DNA of 64,000 nucleotides from Salinisphaera sp963835375 (lineage in GTDB: Bacteria > Pseudomonadota > Gammaproteobacteria > Nevskiales > Salinisphaeraceae): NCBI GenBank assembly GCA_963835375.1, contig CAWIGB010000012.1:310001-374000 (forward strand), read 5' to 3'. Of the stretch, positions 48,430 through 58,465 are shown piece after piece. The stretch's first letter is position 1. Each line of letters begins with the position of its first letter. Position numbers and translations under genes: made by a program. The notes below the pieces were generated by a model. It was not told the DNA's origin and searched no databases. It saw nothing but the letters and a program-made list of their open reading frames with translations.

Positions 48430-49038
48430 TCATTCGTCGGCCAGAGCGTCCTCGATAAGCCGGCACATGCAGTGGATGATCAGCAGATGCATCTCCTGAA
48501 TACGGGCAGTCACGTCGGACGCGGCCCTTAGCTCGATGTCGTCGCCGCCGAGCTGACCGGCCATGGTGCCGCCGTCGCGGCCGGTCAGGGCGATAACCGA
48601 CATGCCGTGTTCGTGTGCGGTGTCGATGGCGGTGACCACGTTCGGGGAATGGCCGCTGGTTGATATGGCGAACAGCATGTCGCCGGGTCGGCCGAGGGCC
48701 TCGATCTGGCGCGAAAAGACACGGTCGTAGCCGGCGTCGTTGGCGATGGCCGTCACCGTCGAGCTTTCAGTCACCAGCGATACCGCCGCCAGGGCGCGAC
48801 GATTGCGCTCGAAGCGATTCACCAGTTCCGAGGCGAAGTGCTGGGCATCGCCCGCCGAGCCGCCGTTGCCGCAGGCCAGAATCTTGCCGCCGGCATTGCA
48901 GCAGGCAAGGACACGGTCGGCCGCTTCGGGAATTGTCGGCAGGGTGGCGGCGAGGGTGGCTTCGTTGGCACGCCGGCTGTCGGCGAACAGCTGGGTGACG
49001 ATGGGCGCGGCGCGGCCGGCAGCGGGCTCATTCGACAT
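48430..49038 (-). CDS. diaA: SIS-domain protein DiaA (GmhA-like)
   Basis: 202 residues, intact. The SIS motifs are GKILACGNGGSAGDAQHFAS, ELVNRFERNRRALAAVSLVT and MLFAISTSGHSPNVV. It resembles phosphoheptose isomerase GmhA. Position after lpoA-yraN points to DiaA, which binds DnaA at oriC. It overlaps yraN by 11 bp and converges on sspB. Confidence 0.88.
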   Translation of the reverse strand: MSNEPAAGRAAPIVTQLFADSRRANEATLAATLPTIPEAADRVLACCNAGGKILACGNGGSAGDAQHFASELVNRFERNRRALAAVSLVTESSTVTAIANDAGYDRVFSRQIEALGRPGDMLFAISTSGHSPNVVTAIDTAHEHGMSVIALTGRDGGTMAGQLGGDDIELRAASDVTARIQEMHLLIIHCMCRLIEDALADE

Positions 49039-49396
49039 GGAAAGCGTTCTCTATCCAGTTGAAGGTATCGGTGTCGTCGACCCCGACGACATCGAAGCGC
49101 ACGGCGAGATCCGCATACTCGGGATGGGCGGCAAGCAGATGCCGTGTGGCCAGTATGATGCGACGCTGCTTGCTGCGGGTCACGCTGGCGACGGCGCCGC
49201 CATAGTCCTCACGGCTGCGATAGCGCACCTCGACCACGACCAGAAAATCGCCGGTGCGATAGACCAGGTCCAGCTCGCCGCCACGGACGTTGTAGTTGCG
49301 TGCCACTCGCGTCCAGCCGTGGCGCCGGGCCGCGCGATCCACGCGGGCCTCGGCGTCACGACCGACCGCCAAACGGCTCAGCCGCCCGACGACCAC
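49028..49396 (-). CDS. yraN: YraN family protein (UPF0102, endonuclease-like)
   Basis: 122 residues, intact. It has the restriction-endonuclease-like core RNYNVRGGELDLVYRTGDFL followed by VVVEVRYRSREDYGGAVASV, i.e. a GElDLI...VEVK-type active site with Arg in the usual Lys position. Its function is not established. It overlaps both lpoA (19 bp) and diaA. Confidence 0.9.
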   Translation of the reverse strand: MVVGRLSRLAVGRDAEARVDRAARRHGWTRVARNYNVRGGELDLVYRTGDFLVVVEVRYRSREDYGGAVASVTRSKQRRIILATRHLLAAHPEYADLAVRFDVVGVDDTDTFNWIENAFHVE

Positions 49397-51414
49397 GACG
49401 AACTGCTGCCGCTGCCCGCCGGCGCGGTCTGCGGTCGGGGCTTCGGTTGATTCGAGTTCGGCGCCGTGTTCGATCCCGACGTGGAATTCATCGGCGCATT
49501 CGTATTCGCGGGCAGGGCATGGCCGCTCTGCTGCGAATAGTTGTCGCCGACCTTGGCGTCGTTGATCGACGGCAGCGATAACGTCTGCGGCCGGCCGCCG
49601 TGGAATACCGCCCAGCCCAGATAGCGTTTGATATGTCCGTCCGGCTGTACCGAGAGCACGCCGGTCATGCCTTCGATCGGCTGGCCGGAGGACAGGCCGC
49701 CCTGGTCCAGGCGATGCGCGAGCAGCCAGGCGTCCATGCCCATGGCGAAAAGCCGAGAATAGGACTTCGCTTCATCGCCGTAGGCATCGGCGGCTTCGCT
49801 GCGCAGACGCGTGATCGTGCCGCCGTGGCCCAGCAGCCAGGGCATGTCCACGAAGTGCACGTCGTTGAGGTCGATATCCTCGCCCGGATTCACGGTGCCG
49901 GAGAAGGCATGCGAGGTGGTGATCATCGGCAGATCGGCGGCGTGATAGTACTTCAGCTGGCTGCGGATCAGGCGTGCCTGGAGCGGCTGCGCGGCCACGA
50001 AGATGAAGTTGGCATTGCTCTGGTTCTGCAGCACGGCCTGGATCGCCTGGCTATGGTCGTGACTGTTGCCATCGTAGGTCTGATAACCGATCAGCTGGCC
50101 GCCGCGCGCGGTCAGCGCACTTCGGAATGCATCGAGCACACGGTCGCCCCAGTCGCCGCTCGGCACCAGCGCGATCGCTCGGCTGTAGCCGGCCTGCTCG
50201 GCATGGGCGGCAGCCGACTTGGCTTCGTCTTCCGGCGCCAGGCCGAACTGATAGAACCCCGGCTGCTGGCTGGCGTCGTCGGGCGTGTTGAGCGCGATCT
50301 CCGGCATCGGCAACGACAGGTTGGACATCGCCGTGACCTTGGACTTGTCCAGCGGGCCGACGAGGATGCCGACGTTATCGCTCTGCGCGCGAGAGACCAG
50401 CGCCTGCGGGGGCGTGGTGTTCGTATCGTAGACCAGGGGCTGCGGCATGCCGGACGGATTGTTCTGATAGGCGAACATGAAACCGTCGCGGATGGCCTGG
50501 GCCGCATTCTGGAACTGCCCGGTCATCGGCAGGGCGATGGCCACCTGATCGCTGGTCGGCCGTGGGGCCTGGCCCATTGCGCCGCCGTTCATCGCGCCCG
50601 GCTGGTGCTGGGCGACCTGGGTCGCGCCGGCATAGTTGAAGCGTTCGGTCAGCACACTTCGGTTGGCCGGGTGCCCGGGGTACTGGCTCTGCCAGTTCGA
50701 CAGCGCCTTGTTGCGCGCAGCGCGATCGGCGAACTGGCGCTGGCCGATCGCGGCCAGCGCCAGCCAGCCGCGCGTGGTCTTGCCCGCGTCGGCGGCGGCC
50801 CGGCTGTTCGGCCCGATGCCGAGGCCGATCGCATCCAGCGACTTGTCGTAGATGCGGTTGTCGTTGGCACGCATGGCCCGGTCGTTCATCAGCCAGACAT
50901 CGCGCTGCACGAGGGCTTCGATGCCTTGCACCGGGTCGTTATTGGCGAAATGCAGTTCGGCGCGTTTTTCCCAGACGCGCTGGGCTACGGCCGGCGGCGT
51001 ATTGCGCGCCGGTCTGGGCAGGCGGGCCAGGGCCTGATCCGGTGACAGATTGGCGATCGATATCTCGCGCTGAGCCAGGTTGTAGCGCGCCTGGTCGGCG
51101 TGGTCGAGGCTGCCCGGGTCGATGCCGCCGAGCAGCTGCCGGGCGGTCTGGGCGTCGCCGCCCTGAGCGGCGGCCAGGCCGGCCTCGAAGCGGTACTGAC
51201 GCCGGGCGTCGGACTGGCTGGCCTGAGTCGATGCGCGCATGTATTCGCGAACCGCTGTCTTGTAATGCCCGGTGGCGGCGGCCTGGGCCGCGGCATCGGC
51301 CGGATTGGTCGGCTGCGACGAGGGGCCGCCGGCCATCTGCGACGCACAGCCGGCCATTGCCACGGCGGCGGCCATCATCGCTGCGGCCCGCAGGCCTGCC
51401 TTGAAGACTGTCAT
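49378..51414 (-). CDS. lpoA: Outer-membrane lipoprotein LpoA, activator of PBP1a
   Basis: 678 residues, intact. It has a lipoprotein signal with lipobox AVAMAGC. The N-terminal TPR-like region (HYKTAVREYMRA, QYRFEAGLAAAQGGDAQTAR) spans to about 300. The C-terminal periplasmic-binding-like domain reads VAIALPMTGQFQNAAQAIRD, NVGILVGPLDKSKVTAMSNL and IALVPSGDWGDRVLDAF. The last 50 residues are a Pro/Ser/Asn-rich tail. ATG 51414 precedes the signal peptide. It is divergent from rsmI. Confidence 0.93.
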   Translation of the reverse strand: MTVFKAGLRAAAMMAAAVAMAGCASQMAGGPSSQPTNPADAAAQAAATGHYKTAVREYMRASTQASQSDARRQYRFEAGLAAAQGGDAQTARQLLGGIDPGSLDHADQARYNLAQREISIANLSPDQALARLPRPARNTPPAVAQRVWEKRAELHFANNDPVQGIEALVQRDVWLMNDRAMRANDNRIYDKSLDAIGLGIGPNSRAAADAGKTTRGWLALAAIGQRQFADRAARNKALSNWQSQYPGHPANRSVLTERFNYAGATQVAQHQPGAMNGGAMGQAPRPTSDQVAIALPMTGQFQNAAQAIRDGFMFAYQNNPSGMPQPLVYDTNTTPPQALVSRAQSDNVGILVGPLDKSKVTAMSNLSLPMPEIALNTPDDASQQPGFYQFGLAPEDEAKSAAAHAEQAGYSRAIALVPSGDWGDRVLDAFRSALTARGGQLIGYQTYDGNSHDHSQAIQAVLQNQSNANFIFVAAQPLQARLIRSQLKYYHAADLPMITTSHAFSGTVNPGEDIDLNDVHFVDMPWLLGHGGTITRLRSEAADAYGDEAKSYSRLFAMGMDAWLLAHRLDQGGLSSGQPIEGMTGVLSVQPDGHIKRYLGWAVFHGGRPQTLSLPSINDAKVGDNYSQQSGHALPANTNAPMNSTSGSNTAPNSNQPKPRPQTAPAGSGSSSSWSSGG

Positions 51415-51830
51415 TATTGTTGCTCCCGAGAGACGATCGGGCCGCGCGGTCCCCCGCCGCACGACTGTTGTCGCATAATATCAGCGCGAAAGCGGCGGCG
51501 TCGCGCAAGGGTTTGTTGAGGTTTTGTACGAGTCCGCGCCAAACGTTTCCTGAGAAATGAACCAGGCGGCGTCAGCACGAGGCGTAGCGCAGGTGGCGTG
51601 GGCGTTCTGCGCCAAGAGGCTGCAACGCCGGATTGCCGTCGTGTCGCCAACGATGGGGCGCTGGTCCCTTCGGGTGGCGCCGTGCCTGAAACAACCATGG
51701 GCGCCCTGCGGCGTTGCGAGATCTTGCAGGACGCGATTTGCGGTCTCCAGTGCGGAGCCCGCACGACACCTCGAAAGGCCCCGGGCGATCCCGGTCTCGT
51801 TTGTCTGGCTTTACAGGAAAGGACGCCATC
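51415..51830. other. Divergent lpoA-rsmI spacer
   Basis: 416 bp without a recognised gene. It must contain the promoters of lpoA and rsmI. AGGAAAGG sits just before the rsmI ATG. No clear -35/-10 pair was identified. Confidence 0.4.
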
Positions 51831-52674
51831 ATGCCATCGCCCGCGGCAACGCTCTCGATCGTCGCCACCCCGATCGGTAATCTGGACGATCTGTCCCCCC
51901 GGGCCCGCGACGTGCTGGCCGTGGCCGACGTCATTGCAGCGGAGGACACGCGCCACAGCCGGCGTCTGACGTCGCATCTGGGCATCGCAACGCCGCTGAT
52001 ATCGCTGCACGAACACAACGAGGGCGCGCGCATCGAGCAGATCCTCGAGCGGCTGGCGGCGGGTGAGCGCGTCGCCTTGATCAGCGATGCCGGCACGCCG
52101 CTGATCAGCGATCCGGGCTATGCGCTGGTGGCCGCAGTGCGGGCGGCCGGCCATGCGGTGGTCGCGGTGCCGGGGCCCTGTGCCGCCATCGCGGCGCTGT
52201 CGGTGGCCGGGCTGCCCACCGATCGTTTCGTGTTCGAGGGTTTTCTGCCGAGCAAGCCCGGCGCGCGCCGGGCCCGGCTCGATGCGCTGCTTGATGAGCC
52301 TCGCACGCTGGTCTGTTATGAATCGAGCCATCGCATCGCAGCGACCGCGGCCGACCTGGCCGAGCGCTTTGGCGAGCGGCGGATGGTGCTGGCGCGCGAG
52401 CTGACCAAGCTGCACGAACAGAGCGTGGCGCTTGCGCGCGGCCGAGCTGCCGGCCTGGCTGGCCGCCGACGACAATCGTCGGCGCGGTGAGTTCGTGCTG
52501 GTGGTGGCCGGTGCGCCGGAACGCGAGCGCAGCGCGCAGGAGATCTCGCTGGATGCCTTGCTTGCTGAGCTCGTGCCGCTGGCCGGTACCAAGAAGGCGG
52601 CCACGATTGCGGCGCGCCTGACTGGTACCGCGCGTAACGCAGCCTATCAACGAGCGCTGGAGTTGGTGGGCTAG
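51831..52674 (+). CDS. rsmI: 16S rRNA C1402 2'-O-methyltransferase RsmI (frameshifted)
   Basis: About 280 residues. Its tetrapyrrole-methylase fold shows as LSIVATPIGNLDDLSPRARD, AAEDTRHSRRLTSHLGI, ALISDAGTPLISDPGYALV and VPGPCAAIAALSVAGLPTDR, with ESSHRIAATAADLAERFG later. An extra base near 52435 moves the end into the frame AAELPAWLAADDNRRRGEFV ending at 52674. Divergent from lpoA and followed by rnpB, the typical order. Confidence 0.94.
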
Positions 52675-52774
52675 CTGGCGGCTCGGCGTTGCGGCGCCGG
52701 TTTTCCGGTGCGTTCGAATGCGATGCAACGCAGGGCTCGCGTCGCCGTCCTCGAGGCCCTAGAATCCGCTGTTC

Positions 52775-53125
<351 letters not shown>

Positions 53126-53422
53126 GATTCTCTTTTCATATCGAGCTGCCCCGATTCGATCGGTCGGGGCGCCATCGATGCCGCGTGGGCTGGCGACCCA
53201 CCGCCCTCGGTCCCATCCACTTTCTCCCACCAATGTCGAGCAGGCGTGCTTGCGAGCCCGGATTTGTCTCTTTGCGGCCCATTGAAGCTGTATGTATATA
53301 CATATTTATAGGCCAAGCGGTTGAACGTAAAGTCGAAAGAATTGCTTTTTAGCTTGACGTGCGCGTGCCATGAATGGCTTGGAACTCGCTGATTGGCGGG
53401 GTTTTTTGCACTGACGACAAAC
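53126..53422. other. Spacer between rnpB and the dcw promoter
   Basis: About 300 bp, gene-free. A hairpin GCCCCGA...TCGGGGC lies near 53149-53172, after TTCTCTTTTC, and could mark the rnpB 3' region. The DNA around 53285-53350 is AT-rich. Confidence 0.4.
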
Positions 53423-53452
53423 TTGACACTCTGTTTTGGCGCTGCCTATAGT
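53423..53452 (+). promoter_or_regulatory. Strong sigma70 promoter of the dcw cluster
   Basis: TTGACA (53423-53428), an 18-bp spacer and TATAGT (53447-53452), 59 bp before the mraZ GTG. This is the best promoter match in the window and the natural Pmra. Confidence 0.8.
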
Positions 53453-53461
53453 GGCGTCGAA

Positions 53462-53490
53462 GGGCGAGAAGTGGGGTAAAGTGGTTTAAG
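53462..53490 (+). promoter_or_regulatory. Putative MraZ operator (TGGGN repeats)
   Basis: TGGGG at 53472-53476 and TGGTT at 53482-53486 are 10 bp apart, with a weaker GGGCG another 10 bp upstream. MraZ is known to bind TGGGN direct repeats spaced by 5 nt upstream of its own gene. The location just downstream of the -10 box suits repression. Confidence 0.6.
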
Positions 53491-53510
53491 TCGACGAGCA
53501 GGAACCTCCA

Positions 53511-53972
53511 GTGTTCAAGGGGTCACATTCGGTCACGATCGACGCCAAGGGTCGCATTGCGATTCCGGCGTCCTATCGGCAGTCGTTGATCGACGATTGT
53601 GGCGGCCGGCTTGTGATCACGCGTCATTGGGATGGCTGCCTGCTGATTTATCCCGGCCCCGAATTTCAGGCTTTCGAACAGCAGTTGCTGTCCCGCGGCA
53701 GCTTGAATCCGAAGGTGCGCGACATTCAGCGGTTTTTCATTGGCAATGCACGCGATATCGACATGGATCGCCAGGGCCGGCTATTGCTGCCGGCCACCCT
53801 GCGTGCGGCTGCCGGTCTGGATTCCAAGGCGGTGCTCTCGGGTATCGGCAATCTGTTCGAGCTCTGGGACGAAGACACCTTCAATCAGCGCAATGCCGAT
53901 ACGGCCGGCACGCTGGCCGATGACGCCGCCAACGGCGACCTGCCCGACGTGTTGATGGACATCAGTCTATGA
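53511..53972 (+). CDS. mraZ: Transcriptional regulator MraZ
   Basis: AbrB-like DNA-binding protein of the dcw cluster, 153 residues, intact. The two repeat domains are visible as FKGSHSVTIDAKGRIAIPAS and NARDIDMDRQGRLLLPATLR. It starts with GTG at 53511 after AGGA at 53501-53504. The stop overlaps the rsmH ATG (ATGA). Confidence 0.95.
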   Translation: MFKGSHSVTIDAKGRIAIPASYRQSLIDDCGGRLVITRHWDGCLLIYPGPEFQAFEQQLLSRGSLNPKVRDIQRFFIGNARDIDMDRQGRLLLPATLRAAAGLDSKAVLSGIGNLFELWDEDTFNQRNADTAGTLADDAANGDLPDVLMDISL

Positions 53973-54965
53973 ACGCGCGCCCATCATCCACCGCCACCGC
54001 GCCGAGGTTCGCCACCGCCATGGCCGCCGAACATCAACCGGTGCTGCTCGAGGCCGCGCTGGCAGCACTTGCCGTGCGCCCGGGCGGTATCTACGTCGAT
54101 GCCACGTTCGGGCGGGGCGGGCACAGCGCCGCGATTCTGGAGCAGCTCGACCCGAGCGGCCGTGTGATCGCCTTCGATCAGGATCCCGACGCCGAGCGCC
54201 ATGCGCAGGCGCTGGCAGCCGCTGATGACCGTCTTGTATTCGTGCGCGCGTCCTTCGCCGACATGGCTGCCGCCCTGGCCGAACGGAAGATCCACGACGT
54301 CGACGGTGTGCTGTTCGATCTGGGGGTGTCGTCGCCCCAGTTCGACGTGGCCGAGCGCGGCTTCTCCTTTCGCCATGCCGGGCCGCTCGATATGCGGATG
54401 AATCCCGAGGCCGGCGTGCCGTTGTCGGAGTGGCTGGCGAGTGCCTCCCACGGCGAGATCGCCCGCGTGATCAAGACGCTGCGGCGAAGAGCCGATGGCC
54501 GGGCGTATCGCGGGCGCGATTCTCGATGCCCGCGCCGAAGGCCGGCTCGCCGATACCGCGGCGCTGGCGGCCGTCATCAAGCGTGCGATTCCGGCGCGCG
54601 TGGCAGCCGGCAAGCGCGTACATCCGGCGACGCGCACCTTCCAGGCGTTTCGCATGCACATCAACGACGAGCTCGGCGCGCTGGATGCCGGGCTCGCCGC
54701 CGGCCTGTCGGCGCTCGCGCCGGGCGGCCGGATGGCGGTGATCAGTTTTCATTCGCTGGAGGACCGGCGCGTCAAGCGTTTCTTTCGGCACCAGGCGCGT
54801 CCGCCGCAACCCGCGCTGCCGATGGCGCCGGCCATCGAGCCGGCCCTGCGCCTGATCGGCAAGCCGGCGAGCGCCAGCGAGGCCGAGCTGGCCGCCAATC
54901 CGCGCGCCCGCAGCGCGATCATGCGGGTGGCCGAACGCACCGCGGCCGACGAGGTGGCCTCGTGA
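53969..54965 (+). CDS. rsmH: 16S rRNA m4C1402 methyltransferase RsmH (frameshifted)
   Basis: N4-methylates the same nucleotide that RsmI methylates on the ribose. About 331 residues. The SAM site is IYVDATFGRGGHSAAILEQL, then VIAFDQDPDAERHA, VDGVLFDLGVSSPQFDVAER and SFRHAGPLDMRMNP. The C-terminal part includes HPATRTFQAFRMHINDELGA and FHSLEDRRVKRFF. An extra base near 54482 breaks IKTL from GEEPMAGRIAGAIL. The stop overlaps the ftsL GTG. Confidence 0.95.
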
Positions 54966-55231
54966 CCCGCCGCGTCCTGGTGCTGCTGAGCCTGCTGGCG
55001 CTCAACGTGGTGAGCGCGATCGCGGTGGTGCAGTCCACCCAGAAGACGCGCGAGCTGTTTCACCAGCTGCAGTCGGCCCGTTTGACTCAGGATCAGCTCA
55101 CGACCGAATGGGCGCAGATCCAGCTCGAGGACAGTGCCTGGGCCAGCCCGGACCGGGTATCGCAGGTGGCCCGCAATAAGCTCGGCATGGTCCAGCCACG
55201 CGACTATGTCGTGCTGGGGGACAAGCCGTGA
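54962..55231 (+). CDS. ftsL: Cell division protein FtsL
   Basis: Bitopic divisome protein of 89 residues, intact. A short N-terminus, a membrane helix (VLVLLSLLALNVVSAIAVVQ) and a periplasmic leucine-rich coiled coil (ELFHQLQSARLTQDQLTTEW) are visible. The conserved ending is RVSQVARNKLGMVQPRDYVV. It starts with GTG overlapping rsmH and ends overlapping the ftsI GTG. Confidence 0.92.
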   Translation: MTRRVLVLLSLLALNVVSAIAVVQSTQKTRELFHQLQSARLTQDQLTTEWAQIQLEDSAWASPDRVSQVARNKLGMVQPRDYVVLGDKP

Positions 55232-56958
55232 GCCGGGATGACGAGCCGCAACACTTCACGCCCTCGCGCTGGCGCGCGTGGTTCGTGCTGGGCGTGTTCG
55301 TCGTGTTCGGTTCCACGCTGGTCTGGCGCGCCGTCGATCTGCAGGTCTTCGACGAACAGTTTCTGACCCATCAGGGCGATATCCGCCATGTGCGCACGGT
55401 CAAGGTGCCGGCGCATCGCGGCGCGATCGTCGATCGCAACGGCTTGCCGCTGGCGTTGTCGGCGCCCACCGAATCGGTCTGGGCGGTGCCCTCGGCCGTG
55501 CTCAAGGCGCCGAGCAAGATCAGCGCGCTGGCATCGCGGCTCGGTATGTCGACGAGCGATCTGCAGAAAGCGATCTGGAGCGACACAAGAGCCGCCAGTT
55601 CCTGTATCTCAAGCGCCAGCTGTCGCCCTACGACGCGCATCAGGTGATGGCGGTCGATGCGCCGGGCATCTTCCTGCAGCGCGAATACAAGCGCTACTAC
55701 CCGGCCGGCGAAGCCGCGGCCCAGCTGGTGGGGTTGACCAATATCGATGGCAAGGGGCAGTCGGGCCTCGAGTTGGCGCGCAACGGCTATCTGTCCGGCT
55801 CGCCGGGCGAGCGCAAGGTGGTGAAGGACGGTCGCGGCCGGGTGGTCGATGATCTCGACGAGTTCAAGGCGCCGCATCCGGGGCACGACCTGAAGCTGAC
55901 CATCGACTCGCGGCTGCAGTACCTCGCTTATCGCAACATCAAGGAAGCCGTGATCAGCCACAAGGCCAAGGACGGCACGGTGGTCATGCTGGACCCGGAC
56001 AACGGTCAGCTGCTGGCGGTTGCGTCTTACCCGAGTTTCAACCCGAACGATCGCTCCACGCTGGATCAGGCCGGCATGCGCCTGCGCGCCGCCACCGACG
56101 TGATGGAGCCGGGCTCTACGGCCAAGCCGATCGTGTTGTCGGGCGCGCTCAACAAGGGTCTGTACAACACCTCGAGCATCATCCATACCAAGGGCTGGTT
56201 CATGGTGGGCCGGCTCACGGTCAAGGACGAGCTCAACTACGGCGACGAGGATTTCGCCAAGATTCTGCAGAAGTCCTCCAACGTGGGCGCCGCCCACGTC
56301 GGCCTGAAGATGGGGCCGAAGAACGTCTGGCAGGATTTCCGCAACTTCGGTTTCGGCGAAACCACCGGCAGCGGCTTCCCGGGCGAGCGGTTCGGCGTGC
56401 TGCGCGATTACTACACCTGGGACAACGTCGAGACCGCCACCGCGTCCTACGGCTATGGCTTCGCGGTCACGCCGCTGCAACTGGCGCGGGCCTACGGCGC
56501 GATCGCCGACCAGGGCAAGCTGCGCAGCCTGCGCTTGATTCTGGGCAAGGGTGCGGATATGCATCCGCCGCCGCAGCAGGCGATCAAGCCCTCGACCGCG
56601 GCGCACCATGCGTCAGCTGCTGCGCGGCGTGATCAGCCCGGAAGGCACGGCCAATCGCGCCAAGGTGCCCGGCTATACCGTGGCCGGCAAGACCGGTACG
56701 GCCCGCAAGATCAGCAACGACGGTTATCATCACAACCAGCATCGGGCGTTATTCGTGGGCATGGCGCCGGCGAAGAACCCGCGGCTGGTGACGCTCGTGG
56801 TCGTGGATGACCCGACCCACGGCTCCTACTACGGCGGCACCGTGGCCGCGCCCGTGTTCTCCAAGATCATGCAGAGCGCGCTGCGCATATTGCATGTGCC
56901 ACCCGACAATCCGAGCGTGCTCACCGCGGCCGCCGAGTCGTCGACGGCGGGTGGCTAG
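55228..56958 (+). CDS. ftsI: Septal peptidoglycan transpeptidase FtsI/PBP3 (frameshifted twice)
   Basis: About 576 residues. N-terminal membrane helix (WFVLGVFVVFGSTLVWRAVD), then a PBP dimerisation domain (RGAIVDRNGLPLALSAPTES). The transpeptidase motifs are SxxK in MEPGSTAKPIVLSG, SxN in ILQKSSNVGAAHV, and KTG in YTVAGKTGTARKISN. A missing base near 55575 and an extra base near 56606 break the frame. The family is the target of beta-lactams. Confidence 0.95.
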
Positions 56959-58465
56959 GGTGCTGGCCGAGGTGCAAGTCAGAGCGAACCTGCCGCAACT
57001 GCTGGCAGGTTTCGACGTTTCGGGCGTGCCCGACGTCGAGATTTCGGACCTGGTGCTCGACAGCCGCCAGGTGACCCCGGGCGCGCTGTTCGCCGCCTGT
57101 GCCGGCGCGCGCTCGCACGGCGTCGTGCATGCGCATCAGGCGGCACAGGCGGGCGCGGTGGCGATGCTCTGGGAACCCGAGGCCGGCATCGAGCCCGGCA
57201 ATGATCTGCCCGCGGTCGCGGTGCCCGGCTTGTCGCAGCGCGTCGGGAACATTGCCGCGCGCCTCTACGACGAACCGTCCCGACAACTGTTCGTGGCGGG
57301 CGTGACGGGTACCGACGGTAAAACCTCGTGTGCCTGGCTGATCGCCCGCGCGCTGACGGCGCTCGGCTCGCGCTGCGGCTATCTCGGCACCCTGGGCTTC
57401 GGCGCTGTCGACGATCTGGCCGCGGCGACGCACACGACGCCGGATGCCGCGCGTCTGCAGCGGTGGCTGGCGCGTATGGTGGCCGCCGATCACGAAGCCG
57501 CGGCGATGGAAGTGTCCTCGCACGCGCTCGCCCAGCAGCGCACGGATGCCGTGGCGTTCGATGTGGCCGTGTTGACGCAGATCGGCCGCGATCATCTCGA
57601 CTATCACGGCGACGAGGCGGCTTATGTCGCGGCCAAGCGTCGTCTGTTCGACAGCCCGGATCTGAGTGTCGCCGTGCTCAATGCCGACGATGCGACCGGC
57701 CGCGATTGGCTGGCACGCGAATCCGGCGGCGTCTCATACATCGCCTATGGCGAAAGCCCGGTAGTGGCCGAATACGCCCGGTTCGTCCGGATCGAACGCG
57801 TGGATGCCCGCGCCGACGGTCTGGTCATCGATTTCTCCACGCATCTCGGCTCGGCGACCCTAGCCAGTCGCCTGGTCGGGATATTCAATGCGTGGAACCT
57901 CGCCGCCACTCTGGCGGTGCTTCTCGTCCGCGATGTGTCGCTGGTCGAGGCCGTCGAGGCGCTGGCTGCGGTACCGACCGTGCCGGGCCGCATGGAGCGC
58001 ATCGACGCGACAGACGATCAACCGTTGGTGATCGTCGATTATGCACACACTCCCGGCGCGCTGGAGGCTGCCCTGTCGGCGCTCTCGGCGCATGTCGAAG
58101 GCCGGTTGCTGTGTGTTTTTGGTTGCGGCGGCGACCGTGATCGCGGCAAGCGCAGTCTGATGGGCGCCGTCGCCGCGCGTCACGCGGATCGGTTCTGGAT
58201 CACCGACGATAACCCGCGTAGCGAGGATCCGGCCGCAATCGTGGCCGATGTGATCGACGGCATTCCGGAAGCCGTCACCGCCGCAGCGCGCTACGAGATC
58301 GTGCTTTCGCGCGGCGACGCGATCGCGGCGGCGATCGGCGAGGCGGAGCCGGGCGACGTGGTGCTGATTGCCGGCAAGGGTCACGAGACCACGCAGCAAT
58401 ACGGCGATCGCATTCTTTCTTTCGACGATCGCGTGGCTGCTCGCCACGCACTGGAGGGGCCGTGA
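56951..58465 (+). CDS. murE: UDP-MurNAc-tripeptide synthetase MurE (meso-DAP type)
   Basis: Adds meso-diaminopimelate to UDP-MurNAc-Ala-Glu. 504 residues, intact. It has VLDSRQVTPGALFAACAGAR, ATP loop FVAGVTGTDGKTSCAWLIAR, EVSSHALAQQRTDAVAFDVA, VFGCGGDRDRGKRSLMG and the substrate signature ITDDNPRSEDP. DNPR marks DAP rather than Lys specificity. GTG 56951 overlaps ftsI by 8 bp; GTG 56960 is an alternative. Confidence 0.95.
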   Translation: MARVLAEVQVRANLPQLLAGFDVSGVPDVEISDLVLDSRQVTPGALFAACAGARSHGVVHAHQAAQAGAVAMLWEPEAGIEPGNDLPAVAVPGLSQRVGNIAARLYDEPSRQLFVAGVTGTDGKTSCAWLIARALTALGSRCGYLGTLGFGAVDDLAAATHTTPDAARLQRWLARMVAADHEAAAMEVSSHALAQQRTDAVAFDVAVLTQIGRDHLDYHGDEAAYVAAKRRLFDSPDLSVAVLNADDATGRDWLARESGGVSYIAYGESPVVAEYARFVRIERVDARADGLVIDFSTHLGSATLASRLVGIFNAWNLAATLAVLLVRDVSLVEAVEALAAVPTVPGRMERIDATDDQPLVIVDYAHTPGALEAALSALSAHVEGRLLCVFGCGGDRDRGKRSLMGAVAARHADRFWITDDNPRSEDPAAIVADVIDGIPEAVTAAARYEIVLSRGDAIAAAIGEAEPGDVVLIAGKGHETTQQYGDRILSFDDRVAARHALEGP

